64,000 nt of DNA from Serratia odorifera. Lineage in GTDB: Bacteria; Pseudomonadota; Gammaproteobacteria; Enterobacterales; Enterobacteriaceae. The position numbers and the translations under genes were made by a program. The DNA is taken from NCBI RefSeq assembly GCF_900635445.1, contig NZ_LR134117.1, forward strand, positions 4,588,001-4,652,000, written 5' to 3'. The notes beneath the pieces are model-generated. The model did not search any database and had not been told where the DNA came from. It was given only the letters and a program-made list of their open reading frames with translations. This document shows, in pieces, positions 37,032 through 45,809 of the stretch (its first letter is position 1; each line of letters starts with the position of its first letter).

Positions 37032-38354
37032 TTACGCCATGTCGTCGTTTTTGAACGATTTGGTGGCGCGGAACTGCCACAGTGCCAGCCCCACCACAAA
37101 AATCGACAGCAGAATGGTGATGGTGGCGGCGATGGCATACTGCGAGGAAGACATCGTCAGCTTGTAGATCCACGACACCAGAATATCGGTTCCACCGGCG
37201 TTGGAACCCGCTACCGCCGGCCCGCCGTTATTGAACAGATAGATAATATTGAAATTGTTAAAATTGAAGGTGTATTGGGTGATGATGATCGGCGCTATCG
37301 AATACAGCACTAACGGCAGCGTAATGGTGCGCAGCTTGGTCAGGGTGCTGGCACCATCCATCGTCGCCGCTTCGTACAGATCGTCCGGGATCGCCTGTAG
37401 CACGCCGGTGGTCATGGCGAACACAAACGGGAACCCCAGCCAGGTCTGCATCAGGATCAACGCGGTTTTGGTCCAGAACGGATCGGTCATCCACGCCTTT
37501 GGCGCAATGCCGAAGAACGCCAGGATCGCATTGTTAATCACCCCAAACGAATCATTGAACATACCGGCAAATACCAGAATGGTGACAAAGCCCGGCACCG
37601 CCCATGGCAGAATGAAAATGGTGCGGATCAGCGGTTTGAAGCGTAAATCCTTCTGATTCACCAGGATCGCCAACAGTACGCCGACGGTGCATTGCAGCGT
37701 GGTGGCCAGCAGCGTCCAGACCACCGTCCATTGCAGCACGTCGAGGAAGGTCGATCGCCAGATCGACAGGGTAAAAATATTGACGAAGTTTTTAAACCCG
37801 ACCCAATCCACCAGCTTGGCCGGCGGCGTGTGATAGAGGTTGTAATTGGTGAAGGCGATCGAAAAACCGAACAGGATCGGGAAAATCACCACAAACACCA
37901 ACAGGATGAACCCCGGGGTAATCATCAGGTACGGGAAACCTTCGCTCAGCAATATGCGGTATTGCTGACGCACGCCGTTAAGCGCCTGGCCTGCGTCGCG
38001 CCTTTTGCCGTTAAGCCAGGCGTCACGCAGCGACAGCAGGTACAGCGCCAGCCCAAAGCCGAGGATCAACACGCTGATGATGCCTTCCGCCAGCAGGAAT
38101 ATCGAGTTGTCGCGCGGCACCTGTTCGCCTAACGTATAAAGTCCCCATAAGCCTTCGGCAAGAAAATCATCAAATACGCCAATAAAACTGCTCAGCAAAA
38201 TCAGGAAAATCAGCCCTTTCGCCCACTGCCGGTGATAGAACTGACCAAAACCGGGTATCAGGGCCAGCAGCAGGCCGGCCAGCGCATGGTGGCTGCGGCC
38301 CTTGTCTGCGGCTAGTTTTTCGCTGGGAGTGATAATCACACACTGCTCCTTCAT
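37032..38354 (-). CDS. ganF: Galactan-oligomer ABC transporter permease (MalF-like)
   Basis: 440-residue inner-membrane permease. An N-terminal segment with GLLLALIPGFGQFYHRQW (a tail-gating hairpin seen in the MalF/GanP group) precedes the permease core. The EAA loop is LQAIPDDLYEAATMDGASTLTKLRTITLPL. The long form without the large MalF P2 periplasmic loop is normal for galacto-oligosaccharide transporters. It follows ganE by 34 bases. Confidence 0.9.
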   Translation of the reverse strand: MKEQCVIITPSEKLAADKGRSHHALAGLLLALIPGFGQFYHRQWAKGLIFLILLSSFIGVFDDFLAEGLWGLYTLGEQVPRDNSIFLLAEGIISVLILGFGLALYLLSLRDAWLNGKRRDAGQALNGVRQQYRILLSEGFPYLMITPGFILLVFVVIFPILFGFSIAFTNYNLYHTPPAKLVDWVGFKNFVNIFTLSIWRSTFLDVLQWTVVWTLLATTLQCTVGVLLAILVNQKDLRFKPLIRTIFILPWAVPGFVTILVFAGMFNDSFGVINNAILAFFGIAPKAWMTDPFWTKTALILMQTWLGFPFVFAMTTGVLQAIPDDLYEAATMDGASTLTKLRTITLPLVLYSIAPIIITQYTFNFNNFNIIYLFNNGGPAVAGSNAGGTDILVSWIYKLTMSSSQYAIAATITILLSIFVVGLALWQFRATKSFKNDDMA

Positions 38355-38388
38355 TTAACGGGAGCGTACCCCCGTCCAGATGAGATGG

Positions 38389-39620
38389 TTACTGATTGCT
38401 GGCCTGCATCGCCTCAATTTGCATTTTGATCTGCTTGACCGCGTCATTGAGCGCCGCTTCCGGCGGCTGCTTGCCGGTCATGCTCAGCTCCAGCGCGGCA
38501 TTGGCCGGCCCCAGACTTCCTGCATTTCCGGCACCCCCGGCATGGCGGTCGCTTCGCTGGCCTGTATCGCCACCGCACTGGCCCGTTCATCATTTTTAAT
38601 CAGCGGATCGTCAATCATCGCCACCAGCGGCGGGATTTCTTTGGTGGCCTGGTAACGGGTTTTTACATATTCAGGCTGGTTGATAAATTCAATGAATTTC
38701 TGCGCTAACGCGCGATCTTTGCTCCAGGTGGAAATGACGTAACCTTTCACTCCCAGGAAGGCGTTCATCGGCTTGCCGTTGGCCAGCTTCGGCAGCGGTG
38801 CTACGCCATAGTTGATACCGGCATCGGCGTAAGGCTGAAACGCCCATGGACCGTTGATCACTGCCGCGGCTTTGCGCTCGGTAAATAACGAGTCAATGGC
38901 GTTCAGGCCGCTATCGCCAATAATGCCGGTTGGGAACAGGCCATCGGCATAGAATTTTTTTAACGTATTGACGGCGGCAATGCTGCCGGGTGCATTGAGA
39001 CCAATGTCGAGCGGATTCACGCTGCCGTTCTGGCTATGGCCAAAGATATAGCCGCCCATCGCAGCCATCACGCCCCAGCTGTAATACATCTGGTCAAACT
39101 TGGCCAGCAGACCGTATTGGTTCGCCGCCCGTTGCCGTTTGGAAAAATCATGGTAGTCGTCCAGGGTGGCCAACGGCTGCGGCAGTAGATCCTTGTTGTA
39201 AATCAGCACTAGCGTTTCCACCGCCTTCGGCAAGCCGTACAGCGTGTTATCCATGGTAAAGGCGGCGATTGCCGGCTTGGTGAATGCTTCGACCTTGGCC
39301 TGATCCACCTTCAGCGGCGTTAACAGCCCCTGCACCACCGCGGCGCCCAACTGATCGTTGGGGATCACCAGCACATCAGGTCCGATGCCAGCCGGCCCGT
39401 CCAGCCGCAGTTTTTCAATTTGCTGGGCATAGGGCATTTCCTGCAGATTGATTTTGACGTTGTACTGTTTTTCAAAATCGCCGATCGCCTGCTTGATGCC
39501 GGCGGATTTCTTGATGTCTTCCCAGACCGTCAGTTGCTGTCCGGTGGCCGCTGCGGCAAAACCGGCATATTGGCTGGTCAGCGCCAGCAGAATCAGTGCA
39601 CCCATGGTATGTCTTTTCAT
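38389..39620 (-). CDS. ganE: Galactan-oligomer binding protein (MalE-like), frameshifted near its end
   Basis: Periplasmic sugar-binding protein with signal peptide MKRHTMGALILLALTSQYAGFAAA, then QQLTVWEDIKKSAGIKQAIGDFEKQYNVKINLQ and the MalE-type AAVINGPWAFQPYADAGINYGVAPLP. The frame is lost at the C-run 38509-38512 (plus strand), where it would stop at 38484 after VWGRPMPRWS. Adding one G restores VWGPANAALELSMTGKQPPEAAL and ends at 38389, giving 410 residues. It is the first gene of the ganEFGAB operon and divergent from ganK. GanE is the binding component of the importer. Confidence 0.88.
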
Positions 39621-39977
39621 TCCACGCCCCTTTGTGAAGGTATTACATTTTTTATTTTTACGTTTGATTTAACCTTGTGCGAGCAGGATGTGATCCTTGC
39701 TGTATCTGCACTAATACAGAGTACCTCCTCGCCCTTTCTCGATGTTATACGCTACGCTTATGTCACGGATAACACGATACAAATATCGCCAATCTGTGAT
39801 CGTGATTGCAGAAATGAAACAGCGGGATAGGGCATGGGATAACGCGCAGTTATAGTCATTTCAAGCCTTTCGAGCCCTTTTCGCCGGGTTTGATTTTTTT
39901 GTTATACGTAATACAACAAACAAAAAAATGGCCGATGCCGGCGACGCGTTCACTGATAACTTTCTAAGGATCGACAG
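39621..39977. promoter_or_regulatory. Divergent ganE/ganK regulatory region
   Basis: 357 bases with two GTTATACG copies (39744-39751 and 39901-39908) that resemble the candidate GanR sites at ganR-ganL. The second lies in GTTATACGTAATAC, a near-palindrome. A CRP-like TGTGATCGTGATTGCA occurs near 39794. The region is AT-rich at 39885-39935. Confidence 0.45.
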
Positions 39978-41084
39978 ATGTCCAGCATAAGACTGAGGAA
40001 TGTCACCAAACGCTTTGGCAACGCGGTGACGCTGCAAAATATCAACCTAGATATTGAAGGCGGCGAATTCGCCGTGTTTGTTGGCCCATCGGGCTGTGGC
40101 AAATCCACCCTGCTGCGCATGATCGCCGGCTTGGAGGATATCAGCGAGGGCGAGGTGCTGATTGGTGACCAGCGGGTCAACGACGTGGCGCCCGCCCATC
40201 GCGGCGTGGCGATGGTGTTTCAATCCTATGCGCTATACCCGCATATGACGGTCGCCGAAAACATGGGTTACGGGCTGAAAGTCAACGGAATGCCAAAAGA
40301 GCAGATCCGCCATCAGGTCGAAATGGTGGCAAAAACGCTGCAGCTGTCGCATTTGCTGGATCGTAAACCTAAACAGCTTTCCGGCGGTCAGCGTCAGCGC
40401 ACCGCCATCGGCCGCGCCATTGTGCGCAACCCCAAGGTCTTTATGTTCGATGAACCCCTGTCCAATCTGGATGCCGAGCTGCGCGTCGATATGCGCCTGC
40501 ACATTGCCAAACTGCATCAGGAATTGAAAACTACCATGGTGTATGTCACCCACGATCAGGTTGAAGCGATGACCCTCGCCGATAAGATCGTGGTGATGAA
40601 TTACGGTAAGGTGGAACAAATGGGTACGCCAATGGCGTTGTACTACAACCCGATCAACCGCTTCGTCGCCGGTTTTATCGGCTCGCCAAAGATGAATTTT
40701 TTGCCGGTGACGGTGGTCAACTGGTCGCCGGAAGCGCTGACCGTCGCCATTGAGCACGGCAGCACGCTGACGCTGGCATTGTCTACCCGGCAGCTGCAGT
40801 CCGGCGATGCACTAACGCTCGGCATTCGCCCGGAACACCTCTCTACCGCCGGCGATGCGCCGTTGCGACTGGATTTTCATTGCGAAGTGGTTGAGCGGCT
40901 CGGTAATAACACCTATCTGTTTGGGCAATGCCACGGGCATGATGGTTTCAAGATACTGTTGCCCGGCGATGCACATTTTCTGCCGTACCAGAAAGTGCTG
41001 CTCGGGTTTGACGCCGCACAGTGCCTGGTATTTGACGCCGATGGCGCACGCATCAGCGCAGACATAACGATCCCGCATCAATAA
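39978..41084 (+). CDS. ganK: Galactan-oligomer ABC transporter ATPase (MalK-like)
   Basis: 368-residue ATPase of the MalK/UgpC class. Walker A GPSGCGKST (residues 36-44), Q-loop MVFQSYALYPHMTV, signature LSGGQRQRTAIGRAI, Walker B VFMFDEPLSNLD and the His-loop VTHDQVEAM. A C-terminal TOBE regulatory domain follows (GIRPEHLSTAGDAPLRLDFHCEVVERLG). It energises GanFG. It is transcribed divergently from ganE, and the ATG at 39978 has AAGGA upstream. Confidence 0.9.
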   Translation: MSSIRLRNVTKRFGNAVTLQNINLDIEGGEFAVFVGPSGCGKSTLLRMIAGLEDISEGEVLIGDQRVNDVAPAHRGVAMVFQSYALYPHMTVAENMGYGLKVNGMPKEQIRHQVEMVAKTLQLSHLLDRKPKQLSGGQRQRTAIGRAIVRNPKVFMFDEPLSNLDAELRVDMRLHIAKLHQELKTTMVYVTHDQVEAMTLADKIVVMNYGKVEQMGTPMALYYNPINRFVAGFIGSPKMNFLPVTVVNWSPEALTVAIEHGSTLTLALSTRQLQSGDALTLGIRPEHLSTAGDAPLRLDFHCEVVERLGNNTYLFGQCHGHDGFKILLPGDAHFLPYQKVLLGFDAAQCLVFDADGARISADITIPHQ

Positions 41085-41215
41085 CAGTATCGCCACGGTC
41101 GCGATCGACAGCGTAAGGATACGCCGTCGCCGACGTATTTAGCCCATGCCGTGTTACGATAAAACGTATCACTGAGCTACTCTAGGCTTAACGTCATCTC
41201 GGCAAGGAAGTCAAT

Positions 41216-43408
41216 ATGCCCCCGTCGCATCATCATCGAGTCATGCCAACCATGGCTGCGGAACAGCTGTGCCGTAGCCTGCCGGCGTTGCTGACAACCT
41301 CGCCGGCCAGCGCCCGGCTGTCCCCCACTAACTATCAGCACATCCTTGCGTACTGTAACGTACGGCCCGATCTCGCCGGTTGGCGAAGCTTTCTCACCCT
41401 GGCACTGGCGCTATTGGGATTGCTGGCGCTGGTAGCCGGCAGCGTGTTTTTTATCGCCAGCAACTGGCAGGCCATGCCGGTATTTGCCAGGTTCGCGATG
41501 ATTGAACTGCTGATCCTGGCGCTGGCGACGATAGTTTGGCAACGATGGTACGATGCCGTCGCGCGCAGCGCGCTACTGGCGGTGGGATTAAGCTTCGGTG
41601 GTTTATTCGCGCTATACGGCCAGGTTTATCAAACCGGCGCCGACGCTTGGCAACTGTTCTTCACCTGGGCGTGCGTGTTGTTGCCGCTGGCGCTGATTGG
41701 CCGCCAGAATGGCCTGTGGCTGTGTGCCTGGGCGGTAGCCAGTCTGGCATTCCAACTGTACTACGCCAGTTGGGCGGCAAATGTCGTGGCCCCCCCGTGG
41801 TGGGCCAACGGCGACAGCGTGCTGCTCGGCTATCTGCTGGTGCAATCGCTATGCCTGATCGTGCGTGAAGCGTTGGCGGCTCGTGCGCGGCCGTCTTCCT
41901 GGCTAGCGCGCCGATGGCTGTCGTGGATGATGGCAGGATATGTGTTGCTGATCCTGACGCTGCGGTTGATTGAGGCGATTGCCGACTGGCGCTTCGTCGC
42001 CTCTGCCGCATTGACGGCCGCGCTGTGGGTGCTGCTACTGTTGGGTGGATATGCCTATTATCGCCAGCGCGCGGCCGATCTCTGCATGCTGACGTTGGGC
42101 GTAACCAGCCTGATGCTGGTCGGCTGTGCGTTGATTTATCGTCTGGTGGCTCGGGCATGGGAGGTCGGGCCGTTATTCGCGATGTGCGCACTGATGGCGC
42201 TGTGGCTGCTGGCCTGCGGAGCGCTGTTGCTACGTTGGCGACGGGCGCTGTCTCAATCCGCCCTATCGGGCGTAACGCACCATCAGTGGGACGAGCTACT
42301 GGCACCGTTACGTCAGCGGCAATGGCTGACCACGGCGCAAAGCGAACAGCTGATGCGCTGCAATCCGTCGGACAGGCTACCGTGGTACCTGCATATCGCG
42401 CTGGCCATCAGCGGCTGGCTGGCGGCAATGATCATATTATTACTATTGGCGCTGCTGCTTTACGTCAGTGGCTTACTGGATTCGCTGGACGGCGGGTCGC
42501 TGATGCTGTTTTCGCTGTTGATTGCCATTCCTGCCGCCGTGCTGTTACGCAAACCCGGTATCGGCACACGGCAGATCGGCCTGGCGTGGGCCATCGCCGC
42601 CAGCTGCGGTTTATCTGTCGGCATTTACATGTTGGATGAAACACGCTGGCTGCCGGCCGATATCAGCCGCGCGCTGTGGTTGCTGCCGGTGCTGGGCGGA
42701 ATGGCGTGGCTGATGCCCGATCGCAGCTATCGGTTTATGGCCAGTGCTGTCTCAACGCTGATCCTGCTGTTGCCAGGCGCCTACCTTGCCGAGCACCATT
42801 GGTCATCCAGCGCCAGCGCGGCGTTGATGCTGGCAATAAGCGCCACGGTCACGTTCGGCTGGCTGTCCGTGCTGCATCGACAGCAACGATATCCGGCAGT
42901 TGCCGGCCACGGCATGATCGGCGCGCTGGGCTACGGCATCCCGGCAGGGCTGGCGCTGTCGTGCCTTGCCAGCGTTCACGCCGACATGTTCGACGTTATC
43001 TTCTGGCGCAACGCCAGCAAGGCCAACCTGCCGATGATGCTGGGTATCGGCATCGCCATCGGCCTGATCGCGGCAGCCTGGCGGTATGCGGTAAAAACCG
43101 CTGCGCCGGCTACGCCGATTCTGCTGCCGGCCGCCGTTATCTGTGGTTCGATCGCCGTTTTTGCGCCGGGCATCGGCCTAGGGCTGGCGCTGCTATTGCT
43201 GGCTCGTTATCAGGGACGCCATGTATCATTGGTCGCTGCCGCGGCCTTCCTGTTGTTATATCTGATCGACTGGTACTATTTTCTTGGCATCAGCTTGCTG
43301 CAAAAATCACTGCTGCTGGTCGTCAGCGGACTCGTGCTGCTGGCGCTGCTGGCGGTGGTGCGTAAAACGTTACCACCGACGTCTGGAGGCTGTCATGCAC
43401 ATGAATAA
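41216..43408 (+). CDS. DUF2157 domain membrane protein
   Basis: 730-residue protein with a short soluble N-terminus (about 55 residues) and some 20 hydrophobic segments. The N-terminal region (SLPALLTTSPASARLSPTNYQHILAYCNVRPDLAGWRSFLTLALALLGLLALVAGSVFFIASNW) is the DUF2157 pattern; a second half resembles DUF4401. The second DUF2157-like start is near residue 360 (LRQRQWLTTAQSEQLM). The function is not known. AAGGA precedes the start, and the gene overlaps the next by 14 bases, so the two are co-translated. Confidence 0.8.
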   Translation: MPPSHHHRVMPTMAAEQLCRSLPALLTTSPASARLSPTNYQHILAYCNVRPDLAGWRSFLTLALALLGLLALVAGSVFFIASNWQAMPVFARFAMIELLILALATIVWQRWYDAVARSALLAVGLSFGGLFALYGQVYQTGADAWQLFFTWACVLLPLALIGRQNGLWLCAWAVASLAFQLYYASWAANVVAPPWWANGDSVLLGYLLVQSLCLIVREALAARARPSSWLARRWLSWMMAGYVLLILTLRLIEAIADWRFVASAALTAALWVLLLLGGYAYYRQRAADLCMLTLGVTSLMLVGCALIYRLVARAWEVGPLFAMCALMALWLLACGALLLRWRRALSQSALSGVTHHQWDELLAPLRQRQWLTTAQSEQLMRCNPSDRLPWYLHIALAISGWLAAMIILLLLALLLYVSGLLDSLDGGSLMLFSLLIAIPAAVLLRKPGIGTRQIGLAWAIAASCGLSVGIYMLDETRWLPADISRALWLLPVLGGMAWLMPDRSYRFMASAVSTLILLLPGAYLAEHHWSSSASAALMLAISATVTFGWLSVLHRQQRYPAVAGHGMIGALGYGIPAGLALSCLASVHADMFDVIFWRNASKANLPMMLGIGIAIGLIAAAWRYAVKTAAPATPILLPAAVICGSIAVFAPGIGLGLALLLLARYQGRHVSLVAAAAFLLLYLIDWYYFLGISLLQKSLLLVVSGLVLLALLAVVRKTLPPTSGGCHAHE

Positions 43409-43937
43409 ACGGCTGAAATGGCTGTTTATGGGGGTGGTATTACTGAGTCTGGCCGGCGTTAATCAGGCAATTTATCAACGACAACAGACGCTGAAACAGG
43501 GCACGGTGGTGATCCTGGCGCTGGCGCCGGTAGACCCGCGCTCATTGATGCAAGGTGATTATATGGCGCTGGACTATGCGCTGAGCCGTCAGTTGCAACA
43601 GCAGATCCGCCAGCAGCGTCAAACCTGTCGTGCGCAGGATAACTGCCCACCTCCCGCCAGCAGTGGCAAGATCGTGGTGAGACTGGATGCCAGGCACCAT
43701 GCCGTAGACGCCGCATTCTATCGACAGCAGACGCTGCAACCCGGACAAGTACTGATGCAATATCGCCTTGCCGCCAACGCGGTACATATCGGCACCTCGA
43801 GTTACTTCTTCCCGGAAGGTCAGGCTGAACGCTTCTCAAAGGCACGCTACGGCGAGTTCCGCGTCGACCGGCACGGCACTGCGTTATTGACCCACCTGCT
43901 CGACGCGCAGGGAGAGCGCATCGTCACCCCCCGCTGA
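43395..43937 (+). CDS. GDYXXLXY domain protein
   Basis: 180-residue protein with one N-terminal membrane anchor (LKWLFMGVVLLSLAGVNQAIY) and a periplasmic domain containing the naming motif QGDYMALDYAL. The start at 43395 (or ATG 43401) lies inside the end of the DUF2157 gene, with GGAGG in front. These two domains occur as a pair in many bacteria; the function is unknown. A terminator shared with the tRNA gene region follows. Confidence 0.85.
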   Translation: MHMNKRLKWLFMGVVLLSLAGVNQAIYQRQQTLKQGTVVILALAPVDPRSLMQGDYMALDYALSRQLQQQIRQQRQTCRAQDNCPPPASSGKIVVRLDARHHAVDAAFYRQQTLQPGQVLMQYRLAANAVHIGTSSYFFPEGQAERFSKARYGEFRVDRHGTALLTHLLDAQGERIVTPR

Positions 43938-43949
43938 CTGCGGGTGAGA

Positions 43950-43987
43950 AAAACGAAAAACCCCGCGCTTCCAGGAAGCACGGGGTT
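43950..43987 (-). terminator. Terminator after tRNA-Ser
   Basis: On the minus strand AAACCCCGTGCTTCC-TGG-AAGCGCGGGG-TTTTT with one mismatch. It also serves the GDYXXLXY gene on the plus strand (GGGGTTTGAATTTT). Confidence 0.85.
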
Positions 43988-43996
43988 TGAATTTTA

Positions 43997-44084
43997 TGGC
44001 GGAGGAGCAGAGATTCGAACTCTGGAACGGTTTCCCGTCGACGGTTTTCAAGACCGTTGCCTTCAGCCACTCGGCCACCCCTCC
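43997..44084 (-). tRNA. serT: tRNA-Ser(TGA)
   Basis: 88 bases including encoded CCA. It starts GGAGGGGTGGCCGAGTGG, has the anticodon loop CTTGAAA (TGA), a long variable arm (GTCGACGGGAAACCGTTCC), and T-arm GTTCGAATC before CTCCTCCGCCA. The position before yccA is the same as serT in E. coli. Confidence 0.97.
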
Positions 44085-44310
44085 GCAATGAGCCGCACTA
44101 TAAACACAGTGGATTCGCTTGTAAAGCCCGCCACGACGCGATCGCGCGAAAAACCGGCACGCGGCGGCCGGACGTTGAATAAAGCAGCAATTTGCGCGTT
44201 GTTGCAGCAATGATAACTGACGGTAAAGATTGGTAAACAAACTTTAATCAAACGCTTGCGCTGCCTATCATCGTGATTAATTTTGTGATGACCTGATAAG
44301 AGAGATCATT

Positions 44311-44967
44311 ATGGACCGCATTGTCGTCTCATCCTCGCGCGATTCGTTGCTCAGCACGCATAAAGTGCTGCGCAATACCTATTTCCTGCTGTCGCTGACG
44401 CTCGGTTTCTCCGCGTTGACCGCCACTGCCAGCACCATGCTGGGCTTGCCGGCTCCGGGTCTGCTGTTGATGCTGGTCGGCTTCTATGGCCTGATGTTCC
44501 TGACCCACAAGCTGGCCAACAGCCCGGCAGGTATCCTGGCGGCGTTTGCGTTGACCGGTTTTATGGGTTACACCCTGGGACCGATTCTTAGCTCGTTCCT
44601 CAATGCCGGCGCCGGTGACCTGATCATGCTGGCGTTGGGTGGTACTGCCCTGGTGTTCTTCTGCTGTTCTGCCTATGTGCTGACCACGCGTAAGGACATG
44701 TCGTTCCTGTCAGGCATGATGATGGCGGGCTTTGTGGTTCTGCTGGTAGCAGTGATAGCCAACCTGTTCCTGCAAATCCCTGCCCTGCACCTGGCGATCA
44801 GCGCGCTGTTTATCCTGTTCTCCGCCGGCGCCATTTTGTGGGAAACCAGCAATATCATTCATGGCGGCGAAACCAACTACATCCGTGCAACGGTTGGCCT
44901 GTATGTTTCGCTGTACAATATGTTCATCAGCCTGTTGAGCATTCTGGGCTTCGCCCGCAGCAACTGA
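44311..44967 (+). CDS. yccA: FtsH protease modulator YccA (BAX-inhibitor-1 family)
   Basis: 218-residue inner-membrane protein with seven membrane helices. It is a substrate and inhibitor of the FtsH protease. MDRIVVSSSRDSLLSTHKVLRNTYFLLSLTL and the C-terminal ETNYIRATVGLYVSLYNMFISLLSILGF are close to E. coli YccA. GAGA precedes the ATG at 44311. A strong terminator follows. Confidence 0.95.
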   Translation: MDRIVVSSSRDSLLSTHKVLRNTYFLLSLTLGFSALTATASTMLGLPAPGLLLMLVGFYGLMFLTHKLANSPAGILAAFALTGFMGYTLGPILSSFLNAGAGDLIMLALGGTALVFFCCSAYVLTTRKDMSFLSGMMMAGFVVLLVAVIANLFLQIPALHLAISALFILFSAGAILWETSNIIHGGETNYIRATVGLYVSLYNMFISLLSILGFARSN

Positions 44968-44991
44968 TAACCTCAGTCGACAACGTTTTCC

Positions 44992-45019
44992 AGCCCCGCT
45001 TATGCGGGGCTTTGTTTTT
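44992..45019 (+). terminator. Terminator after yccA
   Basis: Perfect 8-bp stem AGCCCCGC/GCGGGGCT with TTAT loop, then TTTGTTTTT. Confidence 0.9.
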
Positions 45020-45079
45020 GATGGCGACGAAAATTTGCTAAACTGCGCGGCGTGATGAATTACCGATTATCGAGGCTGT

Positions 45080-45409
45080 ATGTTGGAGTTTGAAGGTCAG
45101 GTTATCGACACTGACGCGCAAGGATACTTGAAGAACAGCGACGACTGGCATGAAAGCCTGGCGCCGCTGTTGGCCGCACAGGAAGAGATTGTTCTGACCG
45201 ATGCCCACTGGGAAGTGGTGCGTTTTGTGCGCGCCTTTTATCAGGAATTTAATACCTCACCGGCGATCCGTATGCTGGTCAAGGCCATGGCGCAAAAATA
45301 CGGCGAAGAAAAAGGCAACAGCCGCTATCTGTACCGACTGTTTCCCAAAGGGCCAGCCAAGCAGGCCACCAAAATTGCCGGTCTCCCCAAACCGGTAAAA
45401 TGCATCTGA
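45080..45409 (+). CDS. tusE: Sulfurtransferase TusE
   Basis: 109-residue member of the DsrC/TusE family. It takes sulfur from TusBCD and delivers it to MnmA for 2-thiolation of tRNA wobble uridine. DTDAQGYLKNSDDWHESLAPLLAAQE, LTDAHWEVVRFVRAFYQEFNTSPAIRMLVKAM and the C-terminal catalytic Cys in GLPKPVKCI are seen. It converges on yccX with 4 bases between stop codons. Confidence 0.96.
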   Translation: MLEFEGQVIDTDAQGYLKNSDDWHESLAPLLAAQEEIVLTDAHWEVVRFVRAFYQEFNTSPAIRMLVKAMAQKYGEEKGNSRYLYRLFPKGPAKQATKIAGLPKPVKCI

Positions 45410-45413
45410 CAGG

Positions 45414-45692
45414 CTAATAACGGATATCAAATCCGTTAAATGCCTCAACGCCTCGAGGCTCCACCAGGACGCGCTCAACGCGCGCGCCACGAGGGCCTCC
45501 GGCTTTTAACCAAGCCACCAGGGCATCGACTTGCTGCTGCTGACCGCAGGCCAGCACTTCGACGCTACCGTCGTCCAGATTGCGCGCATAGCCGGTCAGC
45601 CCCAACGCATTGGCCTTGCTCTGCGTGTTATAGCGGAAGCCCACGCCCTGCACTACGCCATAGACATACGCGGCGATACAAACCTGTGTCAT
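45414..45692 (-). CDS. yccX: Acylphosphatase
   Basis: 92-residue enzyme that hydrolyses acyl phosphates. The active-site loop GVVQGVGFRYNTQSKANALGLTGYARNLDDGSVEV carries the catalytic Arg (GFR) and the Asn (ARN). One domain, family-typical length. Confidence 0.95.
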   Translation of the reverse strand: MTQVCIAAYVYGVVQGVGFRYNTQSKANALGLTGYARNLDDGSVEVLACGQQQQVDALVAWLKAGGPRGARVERVLVEPRGVEAFNGFDIRY

Positions 45693-45809
45693 AACACTCT
45701 CCCTAACCCGCTAACGGTAAGGACAGTATAATAGAAATGAGGCAACGGAAACCATCGGGGGAGATAAATACCGGCCGAGTCCCTTCAGCCGTAAATAGTG
45801 CAGATTGTT

